64,000 nt of DNA from Mucilaginibacter lacusdianchii (GTDB taxonomy: Bacteria; Bacteroidota; Bacteroidia; Sphingobacteriales; Sphingobacteriaceae), in contig NZ_WSRW01000001.1 in NCBI RefSeq assembly GCF_009770985.1, positions 496,001-560,000 of the forward strand, in the 5' to 3' direction. The notes beneath the pieces are model-generated. The model searched no databases, was not told where the DNA came from, and saw nothing but the letters and a program-made list of their open reading frames with translations. The position numbers and the translations under genes were made by a program. This document shows positions 6,759 to 14,914 of this stretch, piece by piece. Position 1 is the stretch's first letter, and every line of letters begins with the position of its first letter.

Positions 6759-8498
6759 CTACAGCACTTCTTTAATGTGCTTGTAGTTCGATTTAATGGT
6801 ATCCCATACCTCGCCCATCTGACCGTTTAGTATCAGTTTAGACATAGCCAGCGACATACCTGCCATCTGACCAAATTCTACTTTTGGCGGCATAGCCAAT
6901 GCATTTGGGTCGGTCATTACTTCTATTAAAACAGGTCCTTGGTGCAAAAATGCTTCGCGTAAGGCTTGCTCTACTTGGTCAGGATCGTTTACTTTAACTC
7001 CCTTGATTCCCATAGCTTGGGCTACTAGCGCAAAATCAGGGTTTTGCATATCGGTTTGCCAGTCGGGCAACCCAGCTACTTCCATTTCCAGCTTTACCAT
7101 GCCTAACGAGCGGTTGTTAAATACCACTATCTTAACCGGCAGTTTGTATTGTACAATGGTAGATAAATCACCTAGCAGCATACTTAACCCACCATCGCCA
7201 GCCAAGGCAATCACTTGTCTATCGGGACAAGCCAATGCAGCACCAATAGCCTGCGGCATGGCATTGGCCATAGATCCGTGGTTAAAAGAACCTATCATGC
7301 TACGTTTGCCTGTACCATGAATATAACGAGCACCCCAAACACAACACATACCGGTATCTACTGTGAATATGGCATTATGATCAGCTAAGCGATCAATAGT
7401 ATTGGCTACAAACTCTGGATGAATGCTATTTTTAGTCCCTTTGTCGTCTACATAAGTTTGCAGATTATCTTTTACGTGCGCATATAGTTTTAGCTGACCT
7501 TGTAAAAACTCATCGTTTGTTTTTTGCGGGATAAGTGGCAGTAACGCTTGTAGGGTATGTTCAATTTTACCACATAAACCTACGTCTACTTTAGCCCTGC
7601 GGCCAATACGTTCGGGTTTTACATCAATTTGCACAATTTTGCAGTCTTTTGGCATAAACTGCTCGTACGGAAAATCGGTACCCAACAATATCAGCAAATC
7701 CGACTCGTGCATGCTATGATAAGCCGATGGCAAGCCCAACAAACCGGTCATGCCAATCTCGTTTGGATTATCATGTTGTACAAACATTTTGCCACGGAAC
7801 GAGTAGCCCACCGGTGCATGGATACGTTTGGATAACTCTACCACTTCATCATGCGCATCGGCACAGCCAATACCACAGAATAGGGTTATGCGCTCGCTTT
7901 CGTTAATTAATGCTGCCAGATTATGCAGGTCACGATCAGCCGGACGAATAACCGGTTCAGAAAAATAATTTTTAGTGGCCGACGGCGTTTCTACGGCGTC
8001 CATCTCGGTCACATCGCCGGGCAGGCCAATTACAGATACGCCTTTTTTGCTAACAGCGTGCTGTATACCCTGCTGCAACATACGCGGCAGTTGCGCCGGG
8101 GTAACAGCTATGTGGTTGTAATGACTGCAGTCATCAAACAGCCTGATGGTATTGGTTTCCTGAAAATATTCGGTACCAAATTGGTGCGACGGGCAGGTAG
8201 AAGCAATGGCAATAACCGGCGCACCAGAACGATGCGCATCATACAAACCATTCACCAAATGCACATGGCCTGGGCCACTACTACCCGCACAGCAGGCAAT
8301 GCCCAGCAATTCGGCCTCGGCAGCGGCGGCATAGGCGCCAGCCTCTTCGTGCCGCATATGTACCCATTGTATTTTATCATCGCTGCGCCTTACCGCGTCG
8401 TTTACATGATTTAAGCTATCACCCGTTACGGCGTAAATCCTTTTCACGCCCGCATCAATCAGCATTTCTACTACCTGTTCCGCTACCTTTTGTGCCAT
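6759..8498 (-). CDS. poxB: ThDP-dependent pyruvate oxidase / pyruvate:quinone oxidoreductase
   Basis: Peripheral-membrane flavoenzyme that oxidatively decarboxylates pyruvate to acetate and CO2, passing electrons to quinone. The 579-residue frame matches the family length. Seen are the N-terminal ThDP domain with GVKRIYAVTGDSLNHVND and the catalytic glutamate in MRHEEAGAYAAAAEA, the PoxB-like HLVNGLYDAHR and ECSHY-like DDCSHY segments, and the C-terminal ThDP/Mg motif GDGGLSMLLGDL...VVFNN. I chose the ATG at 8498 (MAQKVAEQVVEML); the longer frame to 8534 adds 12 residues not typical of the family. Acetolactate synthase is a related alternative but lacks the CSHY context. Monocistronic, convergent with the upstream hydrolase. 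Confidence 0.88.
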   Translation of the reverse strand: MAQKVAEQVVEMLIDAGVKRIYAVTGDSLNHVNDAVRRSDDKIQWVHMRHEEAGAYAAAAEAELLGIACCAGSSGPGHVHLVNGLYDAHRSGAPVIAIASTCPSHQFGTEYFQETNTIRLFDDCSHYNHIAVTPAQLPRMLQQGIQHAVSKKGVSVIGLPGDVTEMDAVETPSATKNYFSEPVIRPADRDLHNLAALINESERITLFCGIGCADAHDEVVELSKRIHAPVGYSFRGKMFVQHDNPNEIGMTGLLGLPSAYHSMHESDLLILLGTDFPYEQFMPKDCKIVQIDVKPERIGRRAKVDVGLCGKIEHTLQALLPLIPQKTNDEFLQGQLKLYAHVKDNLQTYVDDKGTKNSIHPEFVANTIDRLADHNAIFTVDTGMCCVWGARYIHGTGKRSMIGSFNHGSMANAMPQAIGAALACPDRQVIALAGDGGLSMLLGDLSTIVQYKLPVKIVVFNNRSLGMVKLEMEVAGLPDWQTDMQNPDFALVAQAMGIKGVKVNDPDQVEQALREAFLHQGPVLIEVMTDPNALAMPPKVEFGQMAGMSLAMSKLILNGQMGEVWDTIKSNYKHIKEVL

Positions 8499-8594
8499 AA
8501 TATTTTTAGTTGGTGTTTGATAAGTTTTAAACACATAACCTGATAATTTTATAGCTGTTTTTAATTATTGCCGAAAGTGATACCTTTATTACAT

Positions 8595-9368
8595 ATGCCT
8601 GAAGAAATCAAAAATGTACAGCTCAAATTTTCATGCACCGAAAACTGGAACGCTATGTCCGATGCAGCAGGTGGCCGGTATTGTGATAAGTGCCAGAAAA
8701 AAGTTTATGACTTTACCGATAGCAAGGCAGATGAGTTTCAACGCATATTAGCCGAAAATAATTACAACGTTTGCGGCCGTTTTACAAAGCAGCAAATGGC
8801 AGCGCAGCCTGTAGTTTTACCATTTTGGAAAAAGTGGCTATCAGCAGCAATGGTGTTAATTGGCATAAACATTACCAGCTGCCAAAGTGATAGCAGCCAA
8901 ACTTTAGTGGGTGATACAGTTGCCACTCCTCCGGCTGACTCAACCAGCAGCTTACATACGAATGTTAAAGATGAGTTTGCTTCTAATAAAAAGGGGAATT
9001 TGAATGCCTGCCTCAAAATTGTTAAGCAAGATAAGATTGATGTCCCCGACTCTATGCAGTATTATGTTGGTGGGATTGGGCCCGGTAACGAAGTTTTTCC
9101 TGAATTTCCCGGCGGTGATAAAGCGTGGACTGCCTATATTAACAGAAACTTAAACCACAATTCAGGCACAGCAAAAGGCCGGGTAATTATTTCTTTTACT
9201 GTTGAAAAAGACGGCTCAATAACTAATACAAAAGTGATTAGAAGTATAGCTAAAGAGATAGACGATGAAGCATTGCGTGTAATTAAACACTCCCCAAAAT
9301 GGAGACCTGGTATGTTTAATGGCAAGCCTGCAGCACGAAGCTATGTTATTCCAATACTGTTCGATTGA
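8595..9368 (+). CDS. TonB-C-terminal protein with Cys-rich N-terminal domain, paralog 1
   Basis: Protein of 257 residues in three parts. The N-terminal ~65 residues contain four cysteines (FSC, YCDKC, NVCGRF) in a zinc-ribbon-like arrangement with VYDFT. A single hydrophobic segment (KKWLSAAMVLIGINITSC) follows. After a low-complexity spacer comes a TonB_C-type domain (EFPGGDKAWTAYINRNL ... GRVIISFTVEKDGSITNTKV ... SPKWRPGMFNGK). There is no signal peptide, so the Cys domain should be cytosolic and the TonB_C domain periplasmic. TonB_C domains contact outer-membrane receptors, but no ExbB/ExbD is nearby and a TonB energy role is not shown. The ATG at 8595 aligns with the paralog start; the TTG at 8568 is rejected. 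Confidence 0.85.
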   Translation: MPEEIKNVQLKFSCTENWNAMSDAAGGRYCDKCQKKVYDFTDSKADEFQRILAENNYNVCGRFTKQQMAAQPVVLPFWKKWLSAAMVLIGINITSCQSDSSQTLVGDTVATPPADSTSSLHTNVKDEFASNKKGNLNACLKIVKQDKIDVPDSMQYYVGGIGPGNEVFPEFPGGDKAWTAYINRNLNHNSGTAKGRVIISFTVEKDGSITNTKVIRSIAKEIDDEALRVIKHSPKWRPGMFNGKPAARSYVIPILFD

Positions 9369-9394
9369 ATAATAAAGTTAAGTCACCATTGAAT

Positions 9395-10114
9395 ATGTCT
9401 GAAGAAATCAAAAACATTCAACTGCAATTTTCCTGCTCAGCTAACTGGAATGCAATGGAGGAAAAAGATGGCGACCAGTATTGTAGCCATTGTCAGAAGA
9501 CAGTGTATGACTTTACTAATAGCAAAGTCAATGAGTTTCGTGCAATTTTAGCCGAAAACAATTATCAGGTTTGTGGCCGCTTTACTCACCAGCAATTGCA
9601 TGTGCAACCTGTAGTGTTACCTTTTTGGAGGAAATGGATTTCTGCTGCTATGATGTTAATTGGCTTTCATTTGTTTGCTTGTAATACTAACAAACCTATT
9701 GGTAAAATTAAGATTGACAAGAATACGTTTGTTGATGATACCCACACAATTGAAGCTGGGACAGCACCCCTAAACGAACTATTACCTACCAAAAAGCCAA
9801 TTGCAAAAGCTGATAATAAAATTTACGAAAACGTTGAAATTATGCCTGAGTTTGCAGGTGGCATGGATAAATTCTATTCATATATATCAACGCATCTGCA
9901 TATCAAAGAAGACTTTTCTGGCAGAGTGATTGCCGGCTTTGTCATTGAAAAAAACGGTCGCATAACAAACTGCGAAATTATAAATGGCGCGGCTATACCA
10001 TCAATCAATGAGGATGTTTTACGACTACTTGCCCGATCACCTAAATGGAAACCAGGTTTACAGAATGGTAAAAAAGTAAGAGTACGCTATCGCATTCCTG
10101 TTATAATAAACTAA
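9395..10114 (+). CDS. TonB-C-terminal protein with Cys-rich N-terminal domain, paralog 2
   Basis: Tandem paralog of the preceding gene, 239 residues, starting 26 nt after its stop. Order is the same: Cys-rich domain (EEIKNIQLQFSCSANWNAM, YCSHCQK, QVCGRF), one membrane segment (RKWISAAMMLIGFHLFAC), spacer, TonB_C domain (EFAGGMDKFYSYISTHL, GRVIAGFVIEKNGRITNCEI, LARSPKWKPGLQNGKK). The N-terminal 95 residues are much more alike between the two than the spacers, suggesting the Cys domain is functionally constrained. The TTG at 9365 is in frame but the ATG at 9395 matches the paralog start. Convergent with ispG, only 26 bp apart. Confidence 0.85.
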   Translation: MSEEIKNIQLQFSCSANWNAMEEKDGDQYCSHCQKTVYDFTNSKVNEFRAILAENNYQVCGRFTHQQLHVQPVVLPFWRKWISAAMMLIGFHLFACNTNKPIGKIKIDKNTFVDDTHTIEAGTAPLNELLPTKKPIAKADNKIYENVEIMPEFAGGMDKFYSYISTHLHIKEDFSGRVIAGFVIEKNGRITNCEIINGAAIPSINEDVLRLLARSPKWKPGLQNGKKVRVRYRIPVIIN

Positions 10115-10140
10115 GCACTATTACTTGCTACTTTTTGATT

Positions 10141-12258
10141 TTACAATGCTACCGCCGCGGTCAGCTCCACCCAATTACCATCTTCTTGAATGATGCCAAT
10201 CAGTTCATCTAAGGCATTAGCAGTGTTCACATTCTTTTTCACGACCTCTTTACCACGGTACAGTGTAATTTTACCCGGACCAGCGCCTACATAGCCATAA
10301 TCGGCATCGGCCATTTCGCCGGGACCGTTTACGATACAGCCCATGATACCAATTTTCAATCCTTTTAAGTGACTCGTACGGCTACGGATCATTTGGGTAG
10401 TTTCCTGCAAATCGAATAAAGTACGGCCACAGCTTGGGCAGCTGATATATTCAGTTTTAGATATACGTGAGCGTGTAGCCTGTAAAATACCAAAGGCTGT
10501 TGAAGTAATGGTAGCAGCCGGCATACCCGGCGCATCAATCCATACTCCATCGCCAAAACCATCTACCAGCAAGGCCCCCATATCGGTAGCGGCGTAAAGT
10601 TGAAGTTTAGTTGTGGGTTGTGAGTTGTCAGTTGCCGGTATTAAAACGGTTGAGTTATCACTATCAACAATAGATTGTCCATTAACTGCTAAATTATCTT
10701 GATTCTGAATTCCTGATTCTAGACGCTCCACAAAATCGTAGCTTCTTTTCACGATTACCGGTGTGGTGATGCCCGCACGGCTCAATGCAAAAAAGAATTG
10801 ACGCTGTTCGGCCATGCCATGCTGTACATTGGTTTCTAAAACCCAAACCAATCCTTGGTCGTTGTGTGCAAGCTTAATAAATTCCGCAGCATTAAAGTCG
10901 GCCAAGGTCACCTTTACTAAGTTCAGTGGCGATGTAAGGTCATCGGCACTTAAATACTCAGCCAAAGTCAACACCGGATGGCAGTTCTTTTTATTGGCTA
11001 AAGTTTTCCAGGTATTGTAGTTGTACAGTTGCTTTAAATTACCCGGAAAAGTGAATGAAGGCAACTGATCAGCCAGGTAAACAAAATCTACCGACTGATC
11101 GGCCATGTTATACTTATCCAATACAGGCGAGTACAAATACCCCGCATCATTCAACACCGCAGGATCTTTCAGATTGCGATTGCTCAAATCCAGCACCACA
11201 CGTGGCACCATATGCCCGCCAATAAAAGCATTAGCTTCGTCGGTTATGCGTTTTTTATATTCGTATGGATTATGAGTTGAGGGTTGTGAGTTGTGGGTTG
11301 TGAGTGATATAGGTTCTTTATCTTGGCTCTTAGCTCTTGACTCTTGGTTCCTTACCGAATATCTATTCACCAGTGCAATAGCTACCGGCGCTTCTGCTTC
11401 CGGCTCTTCGGTTAAAGATACCCGAACGGTATCGCCCAAACCATCTTCCAGCAAAGTACCGATGCCTACGGCCGATTTAATGCGACCATCTTCGCCGTCG
11501 CCAGCTTCGGTTACGCCCAGGTGCAATGGGTAGTTCATACCTTCGACCACCATGGTATCTACCAGTAAACGGTAGGCCTGCACCATTACCTGCGGATTAC
11601 TGGATTTCATGGAAATCACCAAATTATAATAATTCAGTGCTTCGCACATGCGGATAAACTCCATGGCCGACTCTACCATGCCCTGCGGCGTATCGCCATA
11701 ACGGCTCATAATACGGTCGGAAAGGGAACCGTGGTTGGTACCAATGCGCATGGCGGTACCGTACTCCTTACAGATGTTTACCAACGGGGTAAACTTTTGA
11801 AAAATACGATCCAGTTCTCCCTGATACTCCGAGTCGGTATACTCTAACTCATCGAATTTCTTTTTATCGGCATAATTGCCGGGGTTTACACGCACTTTTT
11901 CAACTATGCGGGCAGCTACCTCGGCAGCATTTGGGGTAAAATGTATATCGGCCACCAGGGGTACGGTATAACCACGGGCCCGTAATTGCTTTTTAATCTC
12001 CGCTAAATTCTGCGCTTCTTTAATGCTGGGTGCCGTAATGCGCACATACTCGCAACCGGCATCTACCATACGGATGGTTTGCTCTACCGTACCAATGGTA
12101 TCCATGGTATCGGTGGTAGTCATGCTTTGAATGCGGATAGGATTGCTACCACCCATCGGCACATCGCCAATAGTAACCTCGCGGGTAACAAAACGGGAAT
12201 ACTCGGTTAATGAATTACAATAACGGCCAGGCAGCACTTTTACGGCATCAGCATTCAT
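10141..12258 (-). CDS. ispG: 4-hydroxy-3-methylbut-2-enyl diphosphate synthase, long form with two repeat-derived inserts
   Basis: Iron-sulfur enzyme of the MEP isoprenoid pathway, making HMBPP from MEcPP. The 705-residue protein has an N-terminal TIM barrel (about 20-300; IQSMTTTDT, VADIHF, VNPGNY, GTNHGSLSDRI), a middle domain found in Bacteroidota and plants (about 335-555), and a C-terminal cluster domain with ligands Cys607 and Cys610 (SCPSCGRT), Cys641 and Glu648 (GCIVNGPGE). Residues about 303-331 and 517-551 are Ser/Thr/Asn/Gln-rich and are encoded by short intergenic-type repeats; they lie at domain edges. The frame stays open and all catalytic residues are present, so the gene is likely functional. 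It may be co-transcribed with the RDD gene upstream. Confidence 0.96.
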   Translation of the reverse strand: MNADAVKVLPGRYCNSLTEYSRFVTREVTIGDVPMGGSNPIRIQSMTTTDTMDTIGTVEQTIRMVDAGCEYVRITAPSIKEAQNLAEIKKQLRARGYTVPLVADIHFTPNAAEVAARIVEKVRVNPGNYADKKKFDELEYTDSEYQGELDRIFQKFTPLVNICKEYGTAMRIGTNHGSLSDRIMSRYGDTPQGMVESAMEFIRMCEALNYYNLVISMKSSNPQVMVQAYRLLVDTMVVEGMNYPLHLGVTEAGDGEDGRIKSAVGIGTLLEDGLGDTVRVSLTEEPEAEAPVAIALVNRYSVRNQESRAKSQDKEPISLTTHNSQPSTHNPYEYKKRITDEANAFIGGHMVPRVVLDLSNRNLKDPAVLNDAGYLYSPVLDKYNMADQSVDFVYLADQLPSFTFPGNLKQLYNYNTWKTLANKKNCHPVLTLAEYLSADDLTSPLNLVKVTLADFNAAEFIKLAHNDQGLVWVLETNVQHGMAEQRQFFFALSRAGITTPVIVKRSYDFVERLESGIQNQDNLAVNGQSIVDSDNSTVLIPATDNSQPTTKLQLYAATDMGALLVDGFGDGVWIDAPGMPAATITSTAFGILQATRSRISKTEYISCPSCGRTLFDLQETTQMIRSRTSHLKGLKIGIMGCIVNGPGEMADADYGYVGAGPGKITLYRGKEVVKKNVNTANALDELIGIIQEDGNWVELTAAVAL
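10608..10726. repeat. in-frame repeat cassette 2 inside ispG
   Basis: On the + strand, TTTAGTTGTGGGTTGTGAG (10608 on) is an arm of the GTTGTGAGTTGTC family and CTTGATTCTGAATTCCTG (10700 on) resembles the CTTGACTCTTGG unit of the other ispG cassette. Translated on the - strand they give the segment around residues 516-551, including PATDNSQPTT. The two units keep the same order as in the cassette at 11271-11351. Confidence 0.75.
11271..11351. repeat. in-frame repeat cassette 1 inside ispG
   Basis: On the + strand, GAGTTGAGGGTTGTGAG (from about 11274) and its tandem continuation to 11306 belong to the GTTGTGAG family, and TTGGCTCTTAGCTCTTGAC (11322 on, to 11351) is a second repetitive unit. 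On the coding strand they specify residues about 303-331, including NQESRAKSQDK and TTHNSQPSTHN. The composition is unlike the rest of IspG. Confidence 0.8.
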
Positions 12259-12333
12259 ATGCAGAAAGATAACTTTTTTGAATGGACAAAGTTAAGCATT
12301 ATACGCTTAACCTTGTTTCAAGCGAATGTTAAT

Positions 12334-12954
12334 TTAATATACGTCTTTGCGCACCACATAGGTTTTGGCAACTAGATCATGCAAAGCTTGCTTATAATCG
12401 GTTCCGAGAGCTACTAAAAAGCCTATTCCAAAAAAGAAATTTGATACAAACTTTCCTATACTTCTACTCAAAGCTTTACCGAATGAAGGTTTGCGACCAT
12501 CATTATCTACAATAATTAATCGACAAGCTACCTGACCCAAACTACCGCCAAGCGGGGATGCTGTTAGCAAAGCAAAGTAAATAATATGCAAAGGAGGATA
12601 AATATATAATTGGACAAATTTTAGATTTGCAAGGAGATATTCTTGGTAATCAACTTGAGTATGCTGACTTCCAAGATAAACCCCCAAACCAATTGCCAGC
12701 ATAAGAGACAACAAAAAAACATCTATTAAATAAGCAAGTACCCGTATGCTAAAGCTAGCTAAGTTAGTTTCTGTTGGAAAATAATACCCTTCGTAACGGA
12801 AGTATTCAACAAAATCGGGCATGTCACTGGCTTTGGTCCAGTTGCTAAAAGCGGTGCGTATTAAATCGTTCGGCTCTAAACGGCCGTCGGTTAGTTCCTC
12901 AAACGTAAACGGGCCTTTTTCGCCTTGATTATCTTTAACAAAATAGCTATCCAT
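12334..12954 (-). CDS. GYF_2-RDD family membrane protein
   Basis: Protein of 206 residues. The first ~50 residues (YFVKDNQGEKGPFTFEEL ... DLIRTAFSNWTKASDMPDF) match a GYF_2-type domain, a small proline-peptide-binding-like module. The rest is an RDD domain with hydrophobic segments at about 75-95, 117-135 and 165-185; the name-giving Arg and Asp are in SIRVLAYLIDVFLL. RDD proteins are thought to be transporters or membrane adaptors, and the substrate is not predictable. It precedes ispG by 75 nt on the same strand and follows the DUF4159 gene by 67 nt, so these three could form an operon. Confidence 0.85.
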   Translation of the reverse strand: MDSYFVKDNQGEKGPFTFEELTDGRLEPNDLIRTAFSNWTKASDMPDFVEYFRYEGYYFPTETNLASFSIRVLAYLIDVFLLSLMLAIGLGVYLGSQHTQVDYQEYLLANLKFVQLYIYPPLHIIYFALLTASPLGGSLGQVACRLIIVDNDGRKPSFGKALSRSIGKFVSNFFFGIGFLVALGTDYKQALHDLVAKTYVVRKDVY

Positions 12955-13021
12955 GTATGCGTTATGCTGTTATAACAGCACAGCAAAAGTAACTGTTTTT
13001 CTCACAGTTTACCTTGCCCGG

Positions 13022-13648
13022 TCACGAACTCATGGCATATACAATAATATTAACACCAAACTTGGTATTATCCTCGGCCAAAAAGCGTTTATTCCTAAAA
13101 TCGTAATCCCACTCGCAGCCATAATCTTTATTACTATATAACACGGCAATGCGGCCGTTGATGGTGATGGCCTTTAAATAATCGTGCACCAAATCATCTC
13201 CCCAGCCATTCAGCTCAAATGATGTGTTAGGCGGTCCTTTCTCGAACGTGAAAAAAGAACGATAAATCTCGTGGTTGTTCGGAATCTTTTTTAACGCCTC
13301 GTGCCCGAACAAGGATGCCATTTGTGCCTCAAACGATTTGGCAAACAAGCCGTCGATATCATGATTGCAATCGTCCACAAAAACAAAACCTCCGTTTTGC
13401 ACATACTTTTTAAAGTTGGCCCGCTCTTGCGCGTCAAACTGCACCAGCTTGTGGCCGCTCATGTAACTAAAAGGCGAAGCAAACACATCCGGACTGCTCA
13501 AGGCTACTACCTTTTCTTTTTGTTCGATAGGTATAGTGGTATACTCCAGCAATGAGTTCAGGATGTTAGTAGGCATACGCTGATCGGTATCCCAATCGCC
13601 GGAATGATAACTAAAACGGGTAAAAGTAAATTTGGAGTTTAAAGACAT
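13022..13648 (-). CDS. DUF4159 domain protein
   Basis: A 208-residue protein that appears to be a stand-alone DUF4159 domain: FTRFSYHSGDWDTDQRMPTN at the start, then LSSPDVFASPFSYMSGHKLVQF, GGFVFVDDCNHDID, SFFTFEKGPPNTSFELNGWG and IAVLYSNKDYGCEWDYD. The fold resembles class I glutamine-amidotransferase-like proteins, but no catalytic triad is evident. DUF4159 is often found with MoxR/DUF58/BatA proteins, and here it is divergent from exactly that operon. The ATG at 13648 (MSLNSKFTF) is preferred over the upstream start at 13684, which adds 12 atypical residues. No signal peptide is visible in this form. Confidence 0.85.
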   Translation of the reverse strand: MSLNSKFTFTRFSYHSGDWDTDQRMPTNILNSLLEYTTIPIEQKEKVVALSSPDVFASPFSYMSGHKLVQFDAQERANFKKYVQNGGFVFVDDCNHDIDGLFAKSFEAQMASLFGHEALKKIPNNHEIYRSFFTFEKGPPNTSFELNGWGDDLVHDYLKAITINGRIAVLYSNKDYGCEWDYDFRNKRFLAEDNTKFGVNIIVYAMSS

Positions 13649-13807
13649 TACCGTTAAAACTCTAAAATTAGCACAAAATCTCATCCATTAGCACCATTTT
13701 ACTTACAGGGCTTGTAATTTTTAAGATACTTTGTTGAAATACTATTAAACTTTTGTGGCATTTCTGTAAAAAGCACAATATATTGTGGTGCCGTATCAAG
13801 GTATTCA

Positions 13808-14818
13808 TTGTATTACAATAACAACAAAGCTTTGGAACTAACCGAAAACAATATTAAAGCACTGCTGGCTAAACTGCCACAGCTTAAAACCGAGATACAA
13901 AAGGTAATTGTAGGTCAGGAGCATATTTTAGACGAACTACTGGTGGCCTTTTTAGCTGGCGGCCATTGTTTGCTGGAAGGTGTACCCGGACTAGCTAAAA
14001 CCTTGCTGGTAAAAACCATGTCGCAGGCATTGCACCTGTCGTTCCGCCGCATACAGTTTACGCCCGATTTGATGCCGACGGATATTGTGGGCACCGAGAT
14101 ACTGGAAGAAGATCATGTAACCGGCAAACGTTTTTTTAAGTTCAACAAAGGCCCTTTGTTTGCCAACATTGTACTGGCCGACGAGATTAACCGAACACCG
14201 CCCAAAACGCAATCGGCTTTGCTGGAAGCCATGCAGGAGTTTTCGGTAACCTATGGCGGGCAAACCTATCCGCTGGACAAACCGTTCTTTATCCTGGCTA
14301 CACAAAACCCTATCGAGCAAGCGGGTACTTACCCATTGCCCGAGGCGCAGCTTGACCGCTTTTTGTTGCTGGTACAAATTGGTTATCCAACCGAGCAGGA
14401 GGAATTTGACATCCTGAACCGTACTACCGGTACTAAAGCTGCTACCGTAAACCCGGTAATATCGGCAGAAGAAATTCAGCAAGCGCAGGCCCTGGTAAGG
14501 CAAGTAAGCATCAGCGAAGACCTGGTACGTTATGTAAGTAGACTGATACGCGCCACCCGACCAGATACCACTACATTAGATTATGTAAAAGAGTGGGTAC
14601 GCTGGGGCGCCGGTCCGCGTGCCGGGCAAGCCTTGATACTAACCGCCAAAGCCCGCGCCTTATTGAAAGGCCGCTATGCAGTAATTATGGAAGACATTCA
14701 TGCTATGGCCACGCCGGTGTTGCGTCATCGTGTATTGATGAATTTTAAAGCCGAGGCAGAAGGCATTACCTCAGACAAAGCCACAGCCGAGTTGATTAAG
14801 TTGATACCAAGAAGTTAG
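13808..14818 (+). CDS. MoxR-family AAA+ ATPase
   Basis: Cytosolic chaperone-like AAA+ ATPase of 336 residues, a type that remodels or inserts metal/cofactor into partner proteins together with VWA/DUF58 proteins. Walker A is GVPGLAKT at residues 58-65, Walker B is VLADEINR at about 118-125, sensor 1 is ATQNPIEQ, and the arginine finger region is LDRFLL. The C-terminal lid domain (from about 230) includes VKEWVRWGAGPRAGQALI. No ATG is in frame near the start; TTG at 13808 is the best candidate, with a second TTG at 13832. It heads an operon with DUF58 and BatA-like genes; the DUF58 spacer is a palindromic repeat. Confidence 0.95.
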   Translation: MYYNNNKALELTENNIKALLAKLPQLKTEIQKVIVGQEHILDELLVAFLAGGHCLLEGVPGLAKTLLVKTMSQALHLSFRRIQFTPDLMPTDIVGTEILEEDHVTGKRFFKFNKGPLFANIVLADEINRTPPKTQSALLEAMQEFSVTYGGQTYPLDKPFFILATQNPIEQAGTYPLPEAQLDRFLLLVQIGYPTEQEEFDILNRTTGTKAATVNPVISAEEIQQAQALVRQVSISEDLVRYVSRLIRATRPDTTTLDYVKEWVRWGAGPRAGQALILTAKARALLKGRYAVIMEDIHAMATPVLRHRVLMNFKAEAEGITSDKATAELIKLIPRS

Positions 14819-14914
14819 TTGTGAGTTGAGGTTGTCTGTTGTAAGCAATAACAGACCAGACATCAATTAAACGCCATCTCCCCCACAACTGACAACACAT
14901 AACAGACAACCAAC
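14816..14914. repeat. GTTGTGAGTTGTC-type palindromic spacer, copy 2
   Basis: The whole moxR-DUF58 spacer is this repeat. The left arm TTAGTTGTGAGTTGAGG begins on the moxR stop codon TAG, and the right arm ACAACTGACAACACATAAC followed by AGACAACCAAC runs directly into the DUF58 ATG at 14915. The centre is ATCAATTAAACGCCATC-like. A hairpin here would cover the ribosome entry region of the DUF58 message. Confidence 0.85.

Noticed and set aside
8516..8551. Possible promoter for the first TonB-like gene (TTTG and TAATTTTA)
   Set aside because: The 24-nt spacing is too long and the -7 match is imperfect.
10608..11351. Intein or frameshift explanation for the extra length of IspG
   Set aside because: The inserts are about 30-36 residues, far too short for an intein and without splicing motifs; the frame is continuous and all catalytic residues are present.
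12953..13141. 62-codon + strand frame between RDD and DUF4159 genes
   Set aside because: Antisense to the DUF4159 C-terminus, no motif, low complexity.
13752..13787. Possible promoter for moxR (TTTG and TATATTG)
   Set aside because: The spacing of 23 nt and the imperfect -7 box do not fit the Bacteroidota consensus well enough to list it.
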